Shown: one piece after another, positions 1 to 6,133 of the stretch
Layout: each line of letters starts with the position of its first letter
Numbering within the stretch: the stretch's first letter is position 1
DNA from: Actinomycetes bacterium
GTDB taxonomy: Bacteria; Actinomycetota; Actinomycetes; Actinomycetales; Cellulomonadaceae
Assembly (NCBI GenBank): GCA_023390875.1
Contig: JAEWCA010000429.1
Span: forward strand, 1-6,375
Reading direction: 5' to 3'
Length of the DNA stretch: 6,375 nucleotides
The notes under the pieces: model-generated
Databases searched by the model: none
What the model saw: only the letters and a program-made list of their open reading frames with translations
What the model was told of the DNA's origin: nothing
Program-made: the position numbers and the translations under genes

Positions 1-842
1 CCGACGAACCCGACCGGCCCGGCGACGGTCACCGCGACCGCGGCCAGCAGCACCGCGAGCAGCACGCCGACCACGCGCGTCCGCCGCACGTCGAGGCCGA
101 GCACGGACGCGGTGTCGTCGCCGAGCGCGAGCACGTCGAGCCTGCGCGCCCACAGCACGCAGACGACGGCGGCGACCACGACGACGGGCGCGGCCTGCGT
201 GACCTTGGCCGTGCCGGACTGCACGATCGACCCCTCACCCCACGCGAACATCCCCTGGGTCTCCTGCGCGAACAGGATCATCAGCAGCATCGTCACGGAC
301 GACAGCGCGAGCATCGTCGCCGACCCCGCGAGCACCAGCCGCGTCGGACCGGCGGCGCCCGCGCGGGCGATGAGCAGCACGAGCCCGGCGGCGAGCAGCC
401 CGCCCGTGAACGCGAGCGCCCCGGACGCCGCGAACGGCAGCGTGAACCCGACGACGGCCGCGAGCACCACGGCGAGGTACGCCCCGGCGTTGACGGCCAG
501 CGTGTCGGGCGACGCGAGCGGGTTGCGGGCCACCGACTGCAGCACCGCCCCGGAGACGCCGAGCGCGGTGCCGACCAGCAGCCCGGCAAGCACCCGCGGC
601 GCGCGGGACGCGACGAGCACCGCGAGGGTCTCGTCGTCCCCGGACCCGGTGAGCAGGCCGAGCAGGTCGCCCAGGCCGACGTGCGAGGTGCCGAGCGTCA
701 GGTCCCACGCGCCGAGCAGGACGACGAGGGCGACGCCGACGACGAACACGGACGTGACCGCCGCGACGCGCGGGCGCCCCTGCGAGGGGCCCGTCACCGG
801 TGCGGCGACGGACCCCTCGGCGGGTTCGAGCTGGAGCGTCAC
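1..842 (-). CDS. FecCD-family iron-siderophore ABC transporter permease (C-terminus cut by window edge)
   Basis: This is the membrane permease of a ferric-siderophore (or heme/cobalamin-type) importer; it forms the channel energised by the ATPase encoded upstream. About 280 codons are visible. A charged, non-hydrophobic N-terminus of about 25 residues leads into a first membrane segment near residues 26-45. The family landmarks follow: RAPR (80-83), GAVLQ (98-102), RNPLASP (106-112), and VLGLDVRRTR near 248-257 in the loop expected to contact the ATPase. Long runs of Leu/Val/Ala form several more membrane segments, and a GPVGFVG motif lies at the edge. FecCD proteins usually have about 330-350 residues, so some 50-70 are missing. 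The GTG start at 842-840 overlaps the TGA stop of the binding-protein gene (GTGA), implying translational coupling. The reading frame is open from 842 to base 1. Assignment to the family is strong; the substrate is inferred from context. Confidence 0.93.
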   Translation of the reverse strand, partial: MTLQLEPAEGSVAAPVTGPSQGRPRVAAVTSVFVVGVALVVLLGAWDLTLGTSHVGLGDLLGLLTGSGDDETLAVLVASRAPRVLAGLLVGTALGVSGAVLQSVARNPLASPDTLAVNAGAYLAVVLAAVVGFTLPFAASGALAFTGGLLAAGLVLLIARAGAAGPTRLVLAGSATMLALSSVTMLLMILFAQETQGMFAWGEGSIVQSGTAKVTQAAPVVVVAAVVCVLWARRLDVLALGDDTASVLGLDVRRTRVVGVLLAVLLAAVAVTVAGPVGFV

Positions 843-1831
843 TTCGTGACGGCGTCGACCGTGGAGTCGATCCACGCGGCGGCCGACTGCGGGCCGCCGA
901 ACGGCCAGATCCCGTCGGGCTGACGCACCACGTCGCCGCTCACGACGAACGGCAGCTGCTGCCAGATCGCGTTGTCCTTGAGCACGTCGCGGAACGCGTC
1001 GCCGCCGTCGGTGTCGCTCGCGCCGTAGAGGAACGTGACGCCCTCGCCGAGGCCGGTCAGGCCCTCGACGTCGGTCGACGCGAGGCCGTAGTCGGGGTCG
1101 CCCTCGCCGGTCCACGCGTTCTTCAGGCCGAGCAGCGACGCGACGCCGCCCAGGAACGAGCCCTCGGTGTACATGCGGATCGACACCGCGCCGTCCGACT
1201 CCCAGCCGTCCGCCATCGTGTAGAGCGCACCCGCCTTGCCGGCGGCCTCGAGCTTCGCCTTGCCGTCGGCGACGGCCTGGTCGAACGCCTCGATCGCGGC
1301 GTCGGCCTCGTCGGCCGTGCCCGTCGCGTCACCGAGCACCTCGAGCGTGTGCTTCATGTAGCCGATCGGGTCCTCGCCGTCGGAACCGCGCAGCGCGATG
1401 ACCGGCACCTGCGCCTCGATCTGCGCGATGACCTCCTCCGGGAGGTCCGTCGTGGTGACGACCAGGTCGGGGTCGAGGGCCGCGATCGCGTCGAGGCTCG
1501 GCTCGCCGCGCATGCCGACGTCGGGCGTCGACGGGTCGAGCGGCACCACGGTGTCCCACACGTTGTAGCCCTTGACGTCGGCCTCGCCGACCGGGGTCAC
1601 GCCGAGCGTCAGCAGGTTCTCGGTCAGGCCCCACTCGAGCGAGACGACCTTCGTCGCGGGATGGTCGAGCGTGACCTCGCCGCGCTCGTCGGTCACGGTG
1701 ACCGGGCCACCGGCGGCCGTCGACGACGTCGTCGGGTCGGACGCGGCGGCGTCCTCGGTGGTGCCGCACGCGGAGAGCAGCAGGGCGGTCGCGAGCGCGC
1801 CGGTGACGGCGGCGACGGGCAGGGAGCGCAT
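839..1831 (-). CDS. Iron-siderophore ABC transporter substrate-binding lipoprotein (FecB/FhuD type)
   Basis: This lipoprotein of 330 residues probably captures a ferric siderophore outside the membrane and passes it to the permease. The N-terminus is a lipoprotein signal peptide: MR, a hydrophobic stretch to residue 19, then lipobox LSAC with Cys22 as the lipidation site. A Ser/Thr/Ala-rich linker follows. The mature domain fits the class III periplasmic binding fold (PF01497). It opens with VTVTDERGEVTL, then VVSLEWGLTENLLTLGVTPVG (two lobes' first strand and helix), LDPDLVVTT, a long connecting helix around 155-190, and a C-terminal WPFGGPQSAAAWIDS segment. ATG 1831-1829 is preceded by GAGGA (1842-1838) with a 6-base spacer, which fixes the start. 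It sits between the ATPase (94 bp upstream) and the permease (GTGA overlap). The ligand cannot be read from sequence; the EWGLTENLL region resembles hydroxamate/catecholate binders. Confidence 0.94.
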   Translation of the reverse strand: MRSLPVAAVTGALATALLLSACGTTEDAAASDPTTSSTAAGGPVTVTDERGEVTLDHPATKVVSLEWGLTENLLTLGVTPVGEADVKGYNVWDTVVPLDPSTPDVGMRGEPSLDAIAALDPDLVVTTTDLPEEVIAQIEAQVPVIALRGSDGEDPIGYMKHTLEVLGDATGTADEADAAIEAFDQAVADGKAKLEAAGKAGALYTMADGWESDGAVSIRMYTEGSFLGGVASLLGLKNAWTGEGDPDYGLASTDVEGLTGLGEGVTFLYGASDTDGGDAFRDVLKDNAIWQQLPFVVSGDVVRQPDGIWPFGGPQSAAAWIDSTVDAVTK

Positions 1832-1837
1832 CAGGGT

Positions 1838-1842
1838 TCCTC
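1838..1842 (-). promoter_or_regulatory. Ribosome binding site of the binding-protein gene
   Basis: GAGGA on the minus strand lies six bases before ATG 1831-1829. It supports independent, efficient initiation of the binding-protein gene, in contrast to the poor site before the ATPase gene at the head of the operon. Confidence 0.75.
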
Positions 1843-1881
1843 GGGGTCGGGGCGGTCGTTCCCGGGCGGGGGCGGCCCGGA

Positions 1882-1910
1882 CCGGCCCGGCGAACCGCTC
1901 GCCGGGTCGG
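1882..1910 (-). other. Intercistronic hairpin between ATPase and binding-protein genes
   Basis: The arms CCCGGCGA (1886-1893) and TCGCCGGG (1899-1906) pair perfectly around a 5-base loop. After one mismatch (1885/1907) the stem continues for three more pairs (1882-1884 with 1908-1910). It lies between the ATPase stop (1926) and the binding-protein start (1831), has no T tract, and leaves the GAGGA site free. Such structures in importer operons commonly act as mRNA processing or stability elements, or as partial terminators that set binding-protein stoichiometry. That role is inference here. Confidence 0.5.
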
Positions 1911-1925
1911 GTCCTGCGGGGGAGG

Positions 1926-2771
<846 letters not shown>

Positions 2772-2776
2772 GACGC

Positions 2777-2795
2777 CGACCTTAGCCCCACCTAA
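2777..2795 (-). promoter_or_regulatory. Second, weaker DtxR/IdeR-like box
   Basis: The minus strand reads TTAGGTGGGGCTAAGGTCG. It matches the consensus at 13 of 19 positions, with an intact left half (TTAGGT) and central GGCTAA but a degenerate right half. Its centre (2786) is exactly 20 bp from that of the primary box (2806). That places both on a similar helix face and would allow two repressor dimers to bind next to each other. It overlaps the weak AAGG ribosome site of the ATPase gene. Confidence 0.5.
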
Positions 2796-2809
2796 GTAAG
2801 GTTTGCCAA
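2779..2809 (-). promoter_or_regulatory. Candidate promoter of the iron-uptake operon
   Basis: TTGGCA (2809-2804) resembles a -35 element inside the primary iron box. TAAGGT (2784-2779) fits the minimal -10 pattern TANNNT inside the second box, with a long 19-base spacer. Initiation about 8 bases past the -10 would fall on or next to the GTG start at 2771, giving a leaderless or nearly leaderless transcript. The element matches are weak and other -10 placements are possible. Confidence 0.35.
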
Positions 2810-2815
2810 ACCTAC
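2797..2815 (-). promoter_or_regulatory. DtxR/IdeR iron-box operator (primary site)
   Basis: The minus strand reads GTAGGTTTGGCAAACCTTA. Compared by eye with the remembered DtxR/IdeR consensus TTAGGTTAGGCTAACCTAA, 15 of 19 positions match. The core AGGTTTG-C-CAAACCT region is a perfect 7-bp inverted repeat around base 2806. It sits 26 bp before the GTG start of the ABC ATPase gene, where a repressor would block transcription. Iron-loaded DtxR/IdeR repressing siderophore uptake genes is established in Actinobacteria; its use here is inferred from site and context. Confidence 0.85.
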
Positions 2816-2831
2816 GTCCGTCCTGCGGACG
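2815..2831 (-). terminator. Weak hairpin after the ferritin-like/VIT gene
   Basis: CGTCCG (2815-2820) and CGGACG (2826-2831) form a 6-bp stem with a 5-base loop, 20 bases past the stop of the upstream gene (2851). There is no T tract. It abuts the primary iron box. It may slow read-through from the exporter gene into the uptake operon, but the stem is short for such GC-rich DNA. Confidence 0.3.
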
Positions 2832-2850
2832 ACGCGGGCGCGGGGACGCG

Positions 2851-3969
2851 TCAGACCGTCGACCCGAACGCCAGCCCGAGCAGGTACGTCGCCCCCGCCG
2901 CCCCGTACCCGATGGCCAGCTGCCGCAGCGCCCGCTTCGCCGGTGACGCCCCCGACAGCACCCCGACCGTCGCGCCCGTGCCGAGCAGCGCGATCCCGAC
3001 CAGCACGGCCGCCCACAGCACCGCCGTCAGACCCTCGGCGCCCAGCAGGTACGGCACCACCGGGATGAGCGCGCCCGACGCGAAGAAGCAGAAGCTTGCC
3101 CCCGCGGCGCCCCACGCGGTGCCGATCGCCTCGTGCTCGTCGACCTCCTCGACCCCCTCGGGCGGGGGCAGCGTGAGCGACGACGTGCCCGGCGCACCCA
3201 GCACCGCGTCCGCGCGCACCTGCGCCTCCTCGGGCGTCATGCCCCGCGCCCGGTAGACGAGCGCGAGCTCGTTCGCGTCCACGTCCAGGTGCGGCAGCGC
3301 CGCCCGGGCGTGCTCGCTGGGGCGCGACGCCTCCAGCAGCTCACGCTGCGACCGCACGGACACGTACTCGCCGGCCCCCATCGACAGCGCGCCCGCGAGC
3401 AGACCCGCCAGGCCGGTGAGCAGCACCGCCTGGTTCGACGCGCCGCTCGCGCCGATGCCGAGCACCAGCGCGAGGTTGCTCACCAGGCCGTCGTTCGCCC
3501 CGAACACCGCCGCCCGGAACGTGCCCGAGATCCGGTTGCGGCCGCGCAGCGCCAGGCCCCGGACGACCTCCTCGTGGATCCGCTCGTCCGCCGCCATCGT
3601 GGGCGTCGCGTCGACGTCCTCGCCGTACGTCGACCGGGCCTCGGCCCGCTGCGCGAGCGCGAGCACGAACACCGACCCGAACCGGCGGGCCAGGAACCCG
3701 AGCACCCGGGTCCGCAGGTCGCCGCGCAGCGGCCTGCCCACGTCGTCGCCCAGCAGGTCCAGCCAGTGCTGCTCGTGCCGGCCCTCCGCGTCCGCGAGCG
3801 CGAGCAGGATCGCGCGCTCCTCGCCCGTCCGGCGCGACGCGAGGTCCCGGTAGACGGCGGCCTCGGCCCGCTCGTCGGCCAGGTACTGCCGCCAACGGCG
3901 GATCTGGCTCGGGGAGGGCGTCTGACCTGCGGAGATGCCGCCGGAGGCGGCGGTGTTCGAGGACTGCAC
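2851..3969 (-). CDS. Ferritin-like domain fused to VIT1/CCC1 transporter (MbfA-type, probable iron exporter)
   Basis: This membrane protein of 372 residues joins an N-terminal rubrerythrin/ferritin-like helical domain (about 22-150) to a C-terminal VIT1/CCC1 domain (about 150-372). The ferritin-like part has the paired carboxylate pattern expected for a di-iron site: Glu33, Glu62-x-x-His65, Glu110, Glu129-x-x-His132. The VIT part shows FGANDGLVSNLALVLG (156-172) and GALSMGAGEYVSVRSQRE (194-211). A Glu-rich soluble segment (about 211-280) and three further hydrophobic segments to the C-terminus follow. The same architecture defines MbfA of Alphaproteobacteria, reported as an iron exporter whose ferritin domain senses or binds Fe; Mn transport is an alternative. 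The start is GTG 3969-3967: a nearer-looking ATG (3977) is out of frame and no other start occurs in frame back to a stop at 4035-4033. It ends 80 bp before the iron-uptake operon, on the same strand. Confidence 0.9.
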   Translation of the reverse strand: MQSSNTAASGGISAGQTPSPSQIRRWRQYLADERAEAAVYRDLASRRTGEERAILLALADAEGRHEQHWLDLLGDDVGRPLRGDLRTRVLGFLARRFGSVFVLALAQRAEARSTYGEDVDATPTMAADERIHEEVVRGLALRGRNRISGTFRAAVFGANDGLVSNLALVLGIGASGASNQAVLLTGLAGLLAGALSMGAGEYVSVRSQRELLEASRPSEHARAALPHLDVDANELALVYRARGMTPEEAQVRADAVLGAPGTSSLTLPPPEGVEEVDEHEAIGTAWGAAGASFCFFASGALIPVVPYLLGAEGLTAVLWAAVLVGIALLGTGATVGVLSGASPAKRALRQLAIGYGAAGATYLLGLAFGSTV

Positions 3970-3992
3970 CCGTCCATGGTCGCAGCCGATCC

Positions 3993-4007
3993 GGGCGGAA
4001 TCCGCCC
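3993..4007. promoter_or_regulatory. Perfect 15-bp palindrome, candidate operator
   Basis: GGGCGGA-A-TCCGCCC is a perfect 7-bp inverted repeat around a single base, 23 bp before the GTG start of the ferritin-like/VIT gene and 111 bp before the divergent ATPase gene. Its one-base centre suits a dimeric DNA-binding protein better than an RNA hairpin. It does not resemble a DtxR/IdeR or Fur box. The regulator is unknown. Confidence 0.45.
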
Positions 4008-4107
4008 AGAGCCAGGTGTTCGACTTGCCGAATCATCGGATGTGAACAACCGTGGCGACGACCGCCGGGCAGCCGTCGGCGGGGCAGCCACCACCCGCAC
4101 CACCTCG

Positions 4108-4112
4108 GGAGG
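4108..4112 (+). promoter_or_regulatory. Ribosome binding site of the RsbW-like gene
   Basis: GGAGG with a 6-base spacer before ATG 4119. It selects this start and is the best ribosome site on the plus strand in the window. It is useful support because antisense frames cross this region. Confidence 0.75.
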
Positions 4113-4118
4113 GTCCCC

Positions 4119-4529
4119 ATGCGAGCCGAGACGCCCGTCGCCGCTGACCTGTCGGCCATCGCGCCGGCACGACGGTGGGCGCGCGAGCGGCTCAGCGAGG
4201 CCGGCGTCGAGCCGGACCGCCTCGACCTGCTGGTCCTGCTGGTCAGCGAGCTCGTCACGAACGCCGTCGCGCACGCCGACCCGCCGGTGCTGCTGCGCGT
4301 CGACGTCGACCAGGAGCGCACGCGCGTCGAGGTCACGGACGGCGCACGCGAGGTGCCCGTGCTCAAGGACCCGCCGCCCACGGCCCTCGGCGGGCGCGGC
4401 GTGATGTTCGTCGACCGGCTCGCGAGCGCGTGGGGCACGGCCCCCGAGTCCGGTGCCGCGGTCAAGGCGGTGTGGTTCGAGCTGCGCCACGACGACATCC
4501 CCGCCGACATGGCCCGCTTCGCCCGCTGA
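4119..4529 (+). CDS. Stand-alone SpoIIAB/RsbW-type ATP-binding protein (HATPase_c_2, possible anti-sigma factor)
   Basis: This small soluble GHKL-type ATPase has 136 residues, typical for actinobacterial RsbW/SpoIIAB-like proteins that bind sigma factors or phosphorylate anti-anti-sigma partners. The N-box is SELVTNAVAHA with Glu44 and Asn48. The G1 box is reduced to VTDGARE (Asp74-Gly75), lacking the full D-x-G-x-G, as is common in the streptomycete-like group. The G2 box is GGRGVMFVDRLASAWG (91-106), and a closing strand VKAVWFEL follows. ATG 4119 has a good GGAGG (4108-4112) six bases upstream. It stands alone: no sigma factor, STAS-domain partner or phosphatase lies in the window. It is divergent from the ferritin-like/VIT gene and convergent with the small protein at 4686. 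The domain call is firm; the partner and signal are unknown. Confidence 0.88.
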   Translation: MRAETPVAADLSAIAPARRWARERLSEAGVEPDRLDLLVLLVSELVTNAVAHADPPVLLRVDVDQERTRVEVTDGAREVPVLKDPPPTALGGRGVMFVDRLASAWGTAPESGAAVKAVWFELRHDDIPADMARFAR

Positions 4530-4581
4530 CCGCCGCGGCACCCGCTCGCGCCGCCGTCGCTCCGCCCACCCCACACCCGTA

Positions 4582-4599
4582 CGCCGGCTCACACCGGCG
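4582..4599 (+). other. Short hairpin competing with the nested stem
   Basis: CGCCGG (4582-4587) pairs with CCGGCG (4594-4599) around a 6-base loop. The second arm is also the base of the longer stem 4594-4608/4655-4669, so the two structures exclude each other. This could be alternative folding at a terminator or a chance product of GC-rich sequence. Confidence 0.35.
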
Positions 4600-4669
4600 A
4601 GTTCGTGGGTTGTGGGCGAGTTCGTGGGTTGCAGGGCACGAACTCGACGGGAAGCCACGAACTCGCCGG
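4594..4669. terminator. Nested double-stem inverted repeat, probable bidirectional terminator
   Basis: Bases 4594-4608 pair perfectly with 4655-4669 (15 bp). Inside, 4617-4626 pair with 4637-4646 (10 bp) around a 10-base loop, leaving 8-base strands between the stems. It lies in the gap between two convergent genes, 17 bases past the stop of the minus-strand small protein (4686) and 65 bases past the stop of the RsbW-like gene (4529). No T tract follows on either strand, as is common for actinobacterial terminators. Because arms are repeated, alternative pairings (4598-4607 with 4637-4646, or 4617-4626 with 4656-4665) are possible. Confidence 0.65.
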
Positions 4670-4674
4670 GAAGC
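4596..4674. repeat. Four-copy CGAGTTCGTG repeat, two direct and two inverted
   Basis: Two identical 17-bp units, GGCGAGTTCGTGGGTTG, occur at 4596-4612 and 4615-4631 (period 19). Two 19-bp units of the form CACGAACTCG(A/C)CGGGAAGC follow at 4637-4655 and 4656-4674 (period 19, one mismatch). All four share the 10-bp core CGAGTTCGTG, in opposite orientation in the two halves, but the linkers differ between halves. The arrangement is too regular for chance and builds the stems noted in the overlapping terminator entry. Nothing marks it as coding or as an insertion-sequence end. Confidence 0.85.
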
Positions 4675-4685
4675 CGCGGGCCGGG

Positions 4686-5051
4686 TCAGTCCTCCCAGGG
4701 TGGGGTGTCGTCGAGCTTCTTGTAGTACTTCGCCAGGTGGCTCTTCACGCGGTCGCGGTCCTTGTCGGGCAGGTCGACGCCGCCCCGGGAGCCCTGCATC
4801 ACCGCCGCGGCGGCGAACACGCCGCGCGGGACGGCCTTCAGACGACCGTCGACGACGTCCGCGATGAGCAGCTTGTACGCCGTGAAGTTCTCCTTCGCGT
4901 CGGCGTCGTACCAGACGTGCGCGTCGCGGTACTTCGCGTTGGGCTCGTCCTGCGCGTCGGCCCACGCGCGCACGCGCTTCTCGGCGGCGTCGCCGTCCCA
5001 CTCGCGGTCGCGGTCGGCCAGGGGGAGGTCCTGGAACGCGGTCACTGCCAT
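4686..5051 (-). CDS. Small protein resembling a phage prohead-protease-associated domain, function unknown
   Basis: This soluble protein of 121 residues has no signal peptide or membrane segment and is rich in Asp, Lys and Arg. Visible landmarks are LPLADRDREWDGDAA (9-23), a central YDADAKENFTAYKLLIADVVDG stretch, then PRGVFAAAAVMQGSRGGVDLPD and a basic C-terminal helix KSHLAKYYKKL ending PPWED. From memory, this pattern occurs in the C-terminal parts of actinophage prohead protease or capsid-related proteins and as small chromosomal proteins annotated hypothetical. I see no protease catalytic motif, so this is not the enzyme itself. ATG 5051-5049 has a strong AAGGAG (5064-5059) with a 7-base spacer. 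It begins 20 bp after the stop of the F420-dependent oxidoreductase gene, so the two probably share a transcript. The role is unknown; a domesticated phage-derived module is one possibility. Confidence 0.85.
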   Translation of the reverse strand: MAVTAFQDLPLADRDREWDGDAAEKRVRAWADAQDEPNAKYRDAHVWYDADAKENFTAYKLLIADVVDGRLKAVPRGVFAAAAVMQGSRGGVDLPDKDRDRVKSHLAKYYKKLDDTPPWED

Positions 5052-5058
5052 GGTGTCG

Positions 5059-5064
5059 CTCCTT
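5059..5064 (-). promoter_or_regulatory. Strong ribosome binding site of the small protein gene
   Basis: AAGGAG on the minus strand lies seven bases before ATG 5051-5049, inside the 20-bp gap after the oxidoreductase stop. It is the strongest such site in the window and argues that this small gene is truly translated, perhaps more heavily than the gene before it. Confidence 0.8.
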
Positions 5065-5071
5065 CCGGGGG

Positions 5072-6046
5072 TCAGGACGGGGATGCCGCGCGGAGCTTGT
5101 CGAGCAGGGGTCCGGCGGCCTCGGCGAGGAACTCGTCCTGCCCCTCGTCACCGACCTGCACGATCGCGAGGTCGGTGAACCCGGCCTCCCAGTAGGCGGA
5201 GGCCGCCTCGACGATCGCGTCGAGGTCGGGGCCGCACGGGATCTGCTCGGCGACGTCGTCGGGCCGCACGAACTGGCTCGCCGCGTCGAACGCCTCGGTG
5301 GTCGGCAGGTCGGCGTTGACCTTCCACCCGCCCGCGAACCAGCGGAACTGCTCGTGCGCGCGCGCCACGGCGGCGTCCCGGTCGCGGTCCCAGCTGATCG
5401 GGATCTGCCCGATCTTGCGCGACGAGCCGTCGTGCGCGGCGTCCCAGGACCGGACGAGGTCGGCGTCGGGCTCGACCGCGACCAGGTGGTCGGCCAGCGG
5501 CGCGAAGCGGTCGACGGACTGGTCGCCCGAGACGGCGACCCCGATCTCGACCGGCTCGGACGGCACGTCCCATACGCGCGCCGAGTCGACGCGGAAGTAC
5601 ACGCCGTCGAACGAGTACCGCTCGCCCGTGAGCAGGCCGCGGACGACCTCGATCGCCTCCTCGAGCATGTCGTGCCGCTCGCCGACTGCGGGCCAGCGCT
5701 CGCCGACCACGTGCTCGTTGAGGTTCTCGCCCGCACCGACGTTGAGCTGGAACCGCCCGCCGGACAGCACCCCGAGCGTCGCGGCCTGCTGCGCGACGAC
5801 GGCCGGGTGGTACCGCAGGATCGGGCACGTCACGTACGTCATGAGCTCGACGCGGGACGTCGCCTGCGCGACCGCGCCGAGCAGCGTCCACGCGTGCGGC
5901 GCGTGCCCCTGGGCGTCGAGCCAGGGGAAGTAGTGGTCGCTCGACACCTCGAAGTCGAAGCCGACGCCCTCCGCGGCGGCCGCGTAGCGGACGAGCTCGC
6001 GCGGGCCGGACTGCTCGGTCATGAGGGTGTATCCGAACCTGGTCAT
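5072..6046 (-). CDS. F420-dependent LLM-class oxidoreductase (G6PDH-like subfamily)
   Basis: This is a soluble flavin-like TIM-barrel enzyme of the luciferase-like monooxygenase superfamily, 324 residues, predicted to use coenzyme F420. It begins MTRFGYTLMTEQ, and SSDHYFPW carries His38 and Trp42. GAGENLNEHVVGERWP holds Glu107; these match His40, Trp44 and Glu109 of mycobacterial Fgd1 in an alignment by eye from memory. The phosphate-binding lysines of Fgd1 (Lys198, Lys259) appear replaced by acidic or small residues (around VEPDADL 191-197 and AFDAAS 252-257). A glucose-6-phosphate substrate is therefore unlikely, and this is best called an uncharacterised member of the family (TIGR03557-like). 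ATG 6046-6044 has only a weak upstream site. It is followed closely by the small protein gene at 5051. Confidence is high for the family, low for the reaction. Confidence 0.92.
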   Translation of the reverse strand: MTRFGYTLMTEQSGPRELVRYAAAAEGVGFDFEVSSDHYFPWLDAQGHAPHAWTLLGAVAQATSRVELMTYVTCPILRYHPAVVAQQAATLGVLSGGRFQLNVGAGENLNEHVVGERWPAVGERHDMLEEAIEVVRGLLTGERYSFDGVYFRVDSARVWDVPSEPVEIGVAVSGDQSVDRFAPLADHLVAVEPDADLVRSWDAAHDGSSRKIGQIPISWDRDRDAAVARAHEQFRWFAGGWKVNADLPTTEAFDAASQFVRPDDVAEQIPCGPDLDAIVEAASAYWEAGFTDLAIVQVGDEGQDEFLAEAAGPLLDKLRAASPS

Positions 6047-6093
6047 CGTTCGACCGTTCCACAGTCCGCGCGACCCGCATCCGGAGCCGACCA

Positions 6094-6120
6094 GGCCGGA
6101 CAGGGCCGGACAGGGCCGGG
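6094..6120. repeat. 10-bp tandem repeat, about 2.7 copies
   Basis: GGCCGGACAG at 6094-6103 and 6104-6113, followed by a partial GGCCGGG at 6114-6120; the same GGCCGGA motif recurs at 6129-6135. It lies about 50 bp upstream of the F420-dependent oxidoreductase start and may affect its promoter region. Short GC-rich tracts like this can also arise by slippage without function. Confidence 0.7.
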
Positions 6121-6133
6121 CGGGCTGAGGCCG

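Noticed and set aside
112..849. Plus-strand frame (245 codons) opposite the permease
   Set aside because: Ser/Thr/Ala-rich shadow; the minus strand encodes a FecCD permease open to the window edge with hallmark motifs.
3975..3977. ATG as start of the ferritin-like/VIT gene
   Set aside because: It is 8 bases from the GTG start and therefore out of frame; it would encode a Pro/Arg-rich shadow peptide.
3133..4404. Plus-strand open frame (423 codons) over the ferritin-like/VIT gene
   Set aside because: Arg-rich shadow of a clear membrane protein; it also crosses the intergenic region and runs out of frame into the RsbW-like gene.
3480..4658. Minus-strand frames across the RsbW-like gene and the repeat region
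   Set aside because: Low-complexity Arg/Ser/Thr composition; the plus-strand gene has N, G1 and G2 boxes and a good ribosome site.
4596..4674. CRISPR array
   Set aside because: Units are too short, change orientation half way and have no unique 30-40 bp spacers; no cas genes are present.
4594..4674. Insertion sequence or inverted terminal repeats of a transposon
   Set aside because: The inverted arms enclose only about 46 bp with no coding capacity, and no target-site duplication is visible.
4686..5051. Evidence for a prophage in this region
   Set aside because: Only one small phage-like domain is present; neighbours are housekeeping or metabolic genes with the same base composition, and no other phage gene is seen.
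4462..5736. Minus-strand frame (424 codons) overlapping the oxidoreductase and small protein genes
   Set aside because: Out of frame with both recognised proteins and extremely Arg/Ser-rich; a frame shadow.
5072..6046. Call as F420-dependent glucose-6-phosphate dehydrogenase (fgd)
   Set aside because: Overall family fits, but the sugar-phosphate lysines appear absent, so a specific substrate and symbol are not supported.
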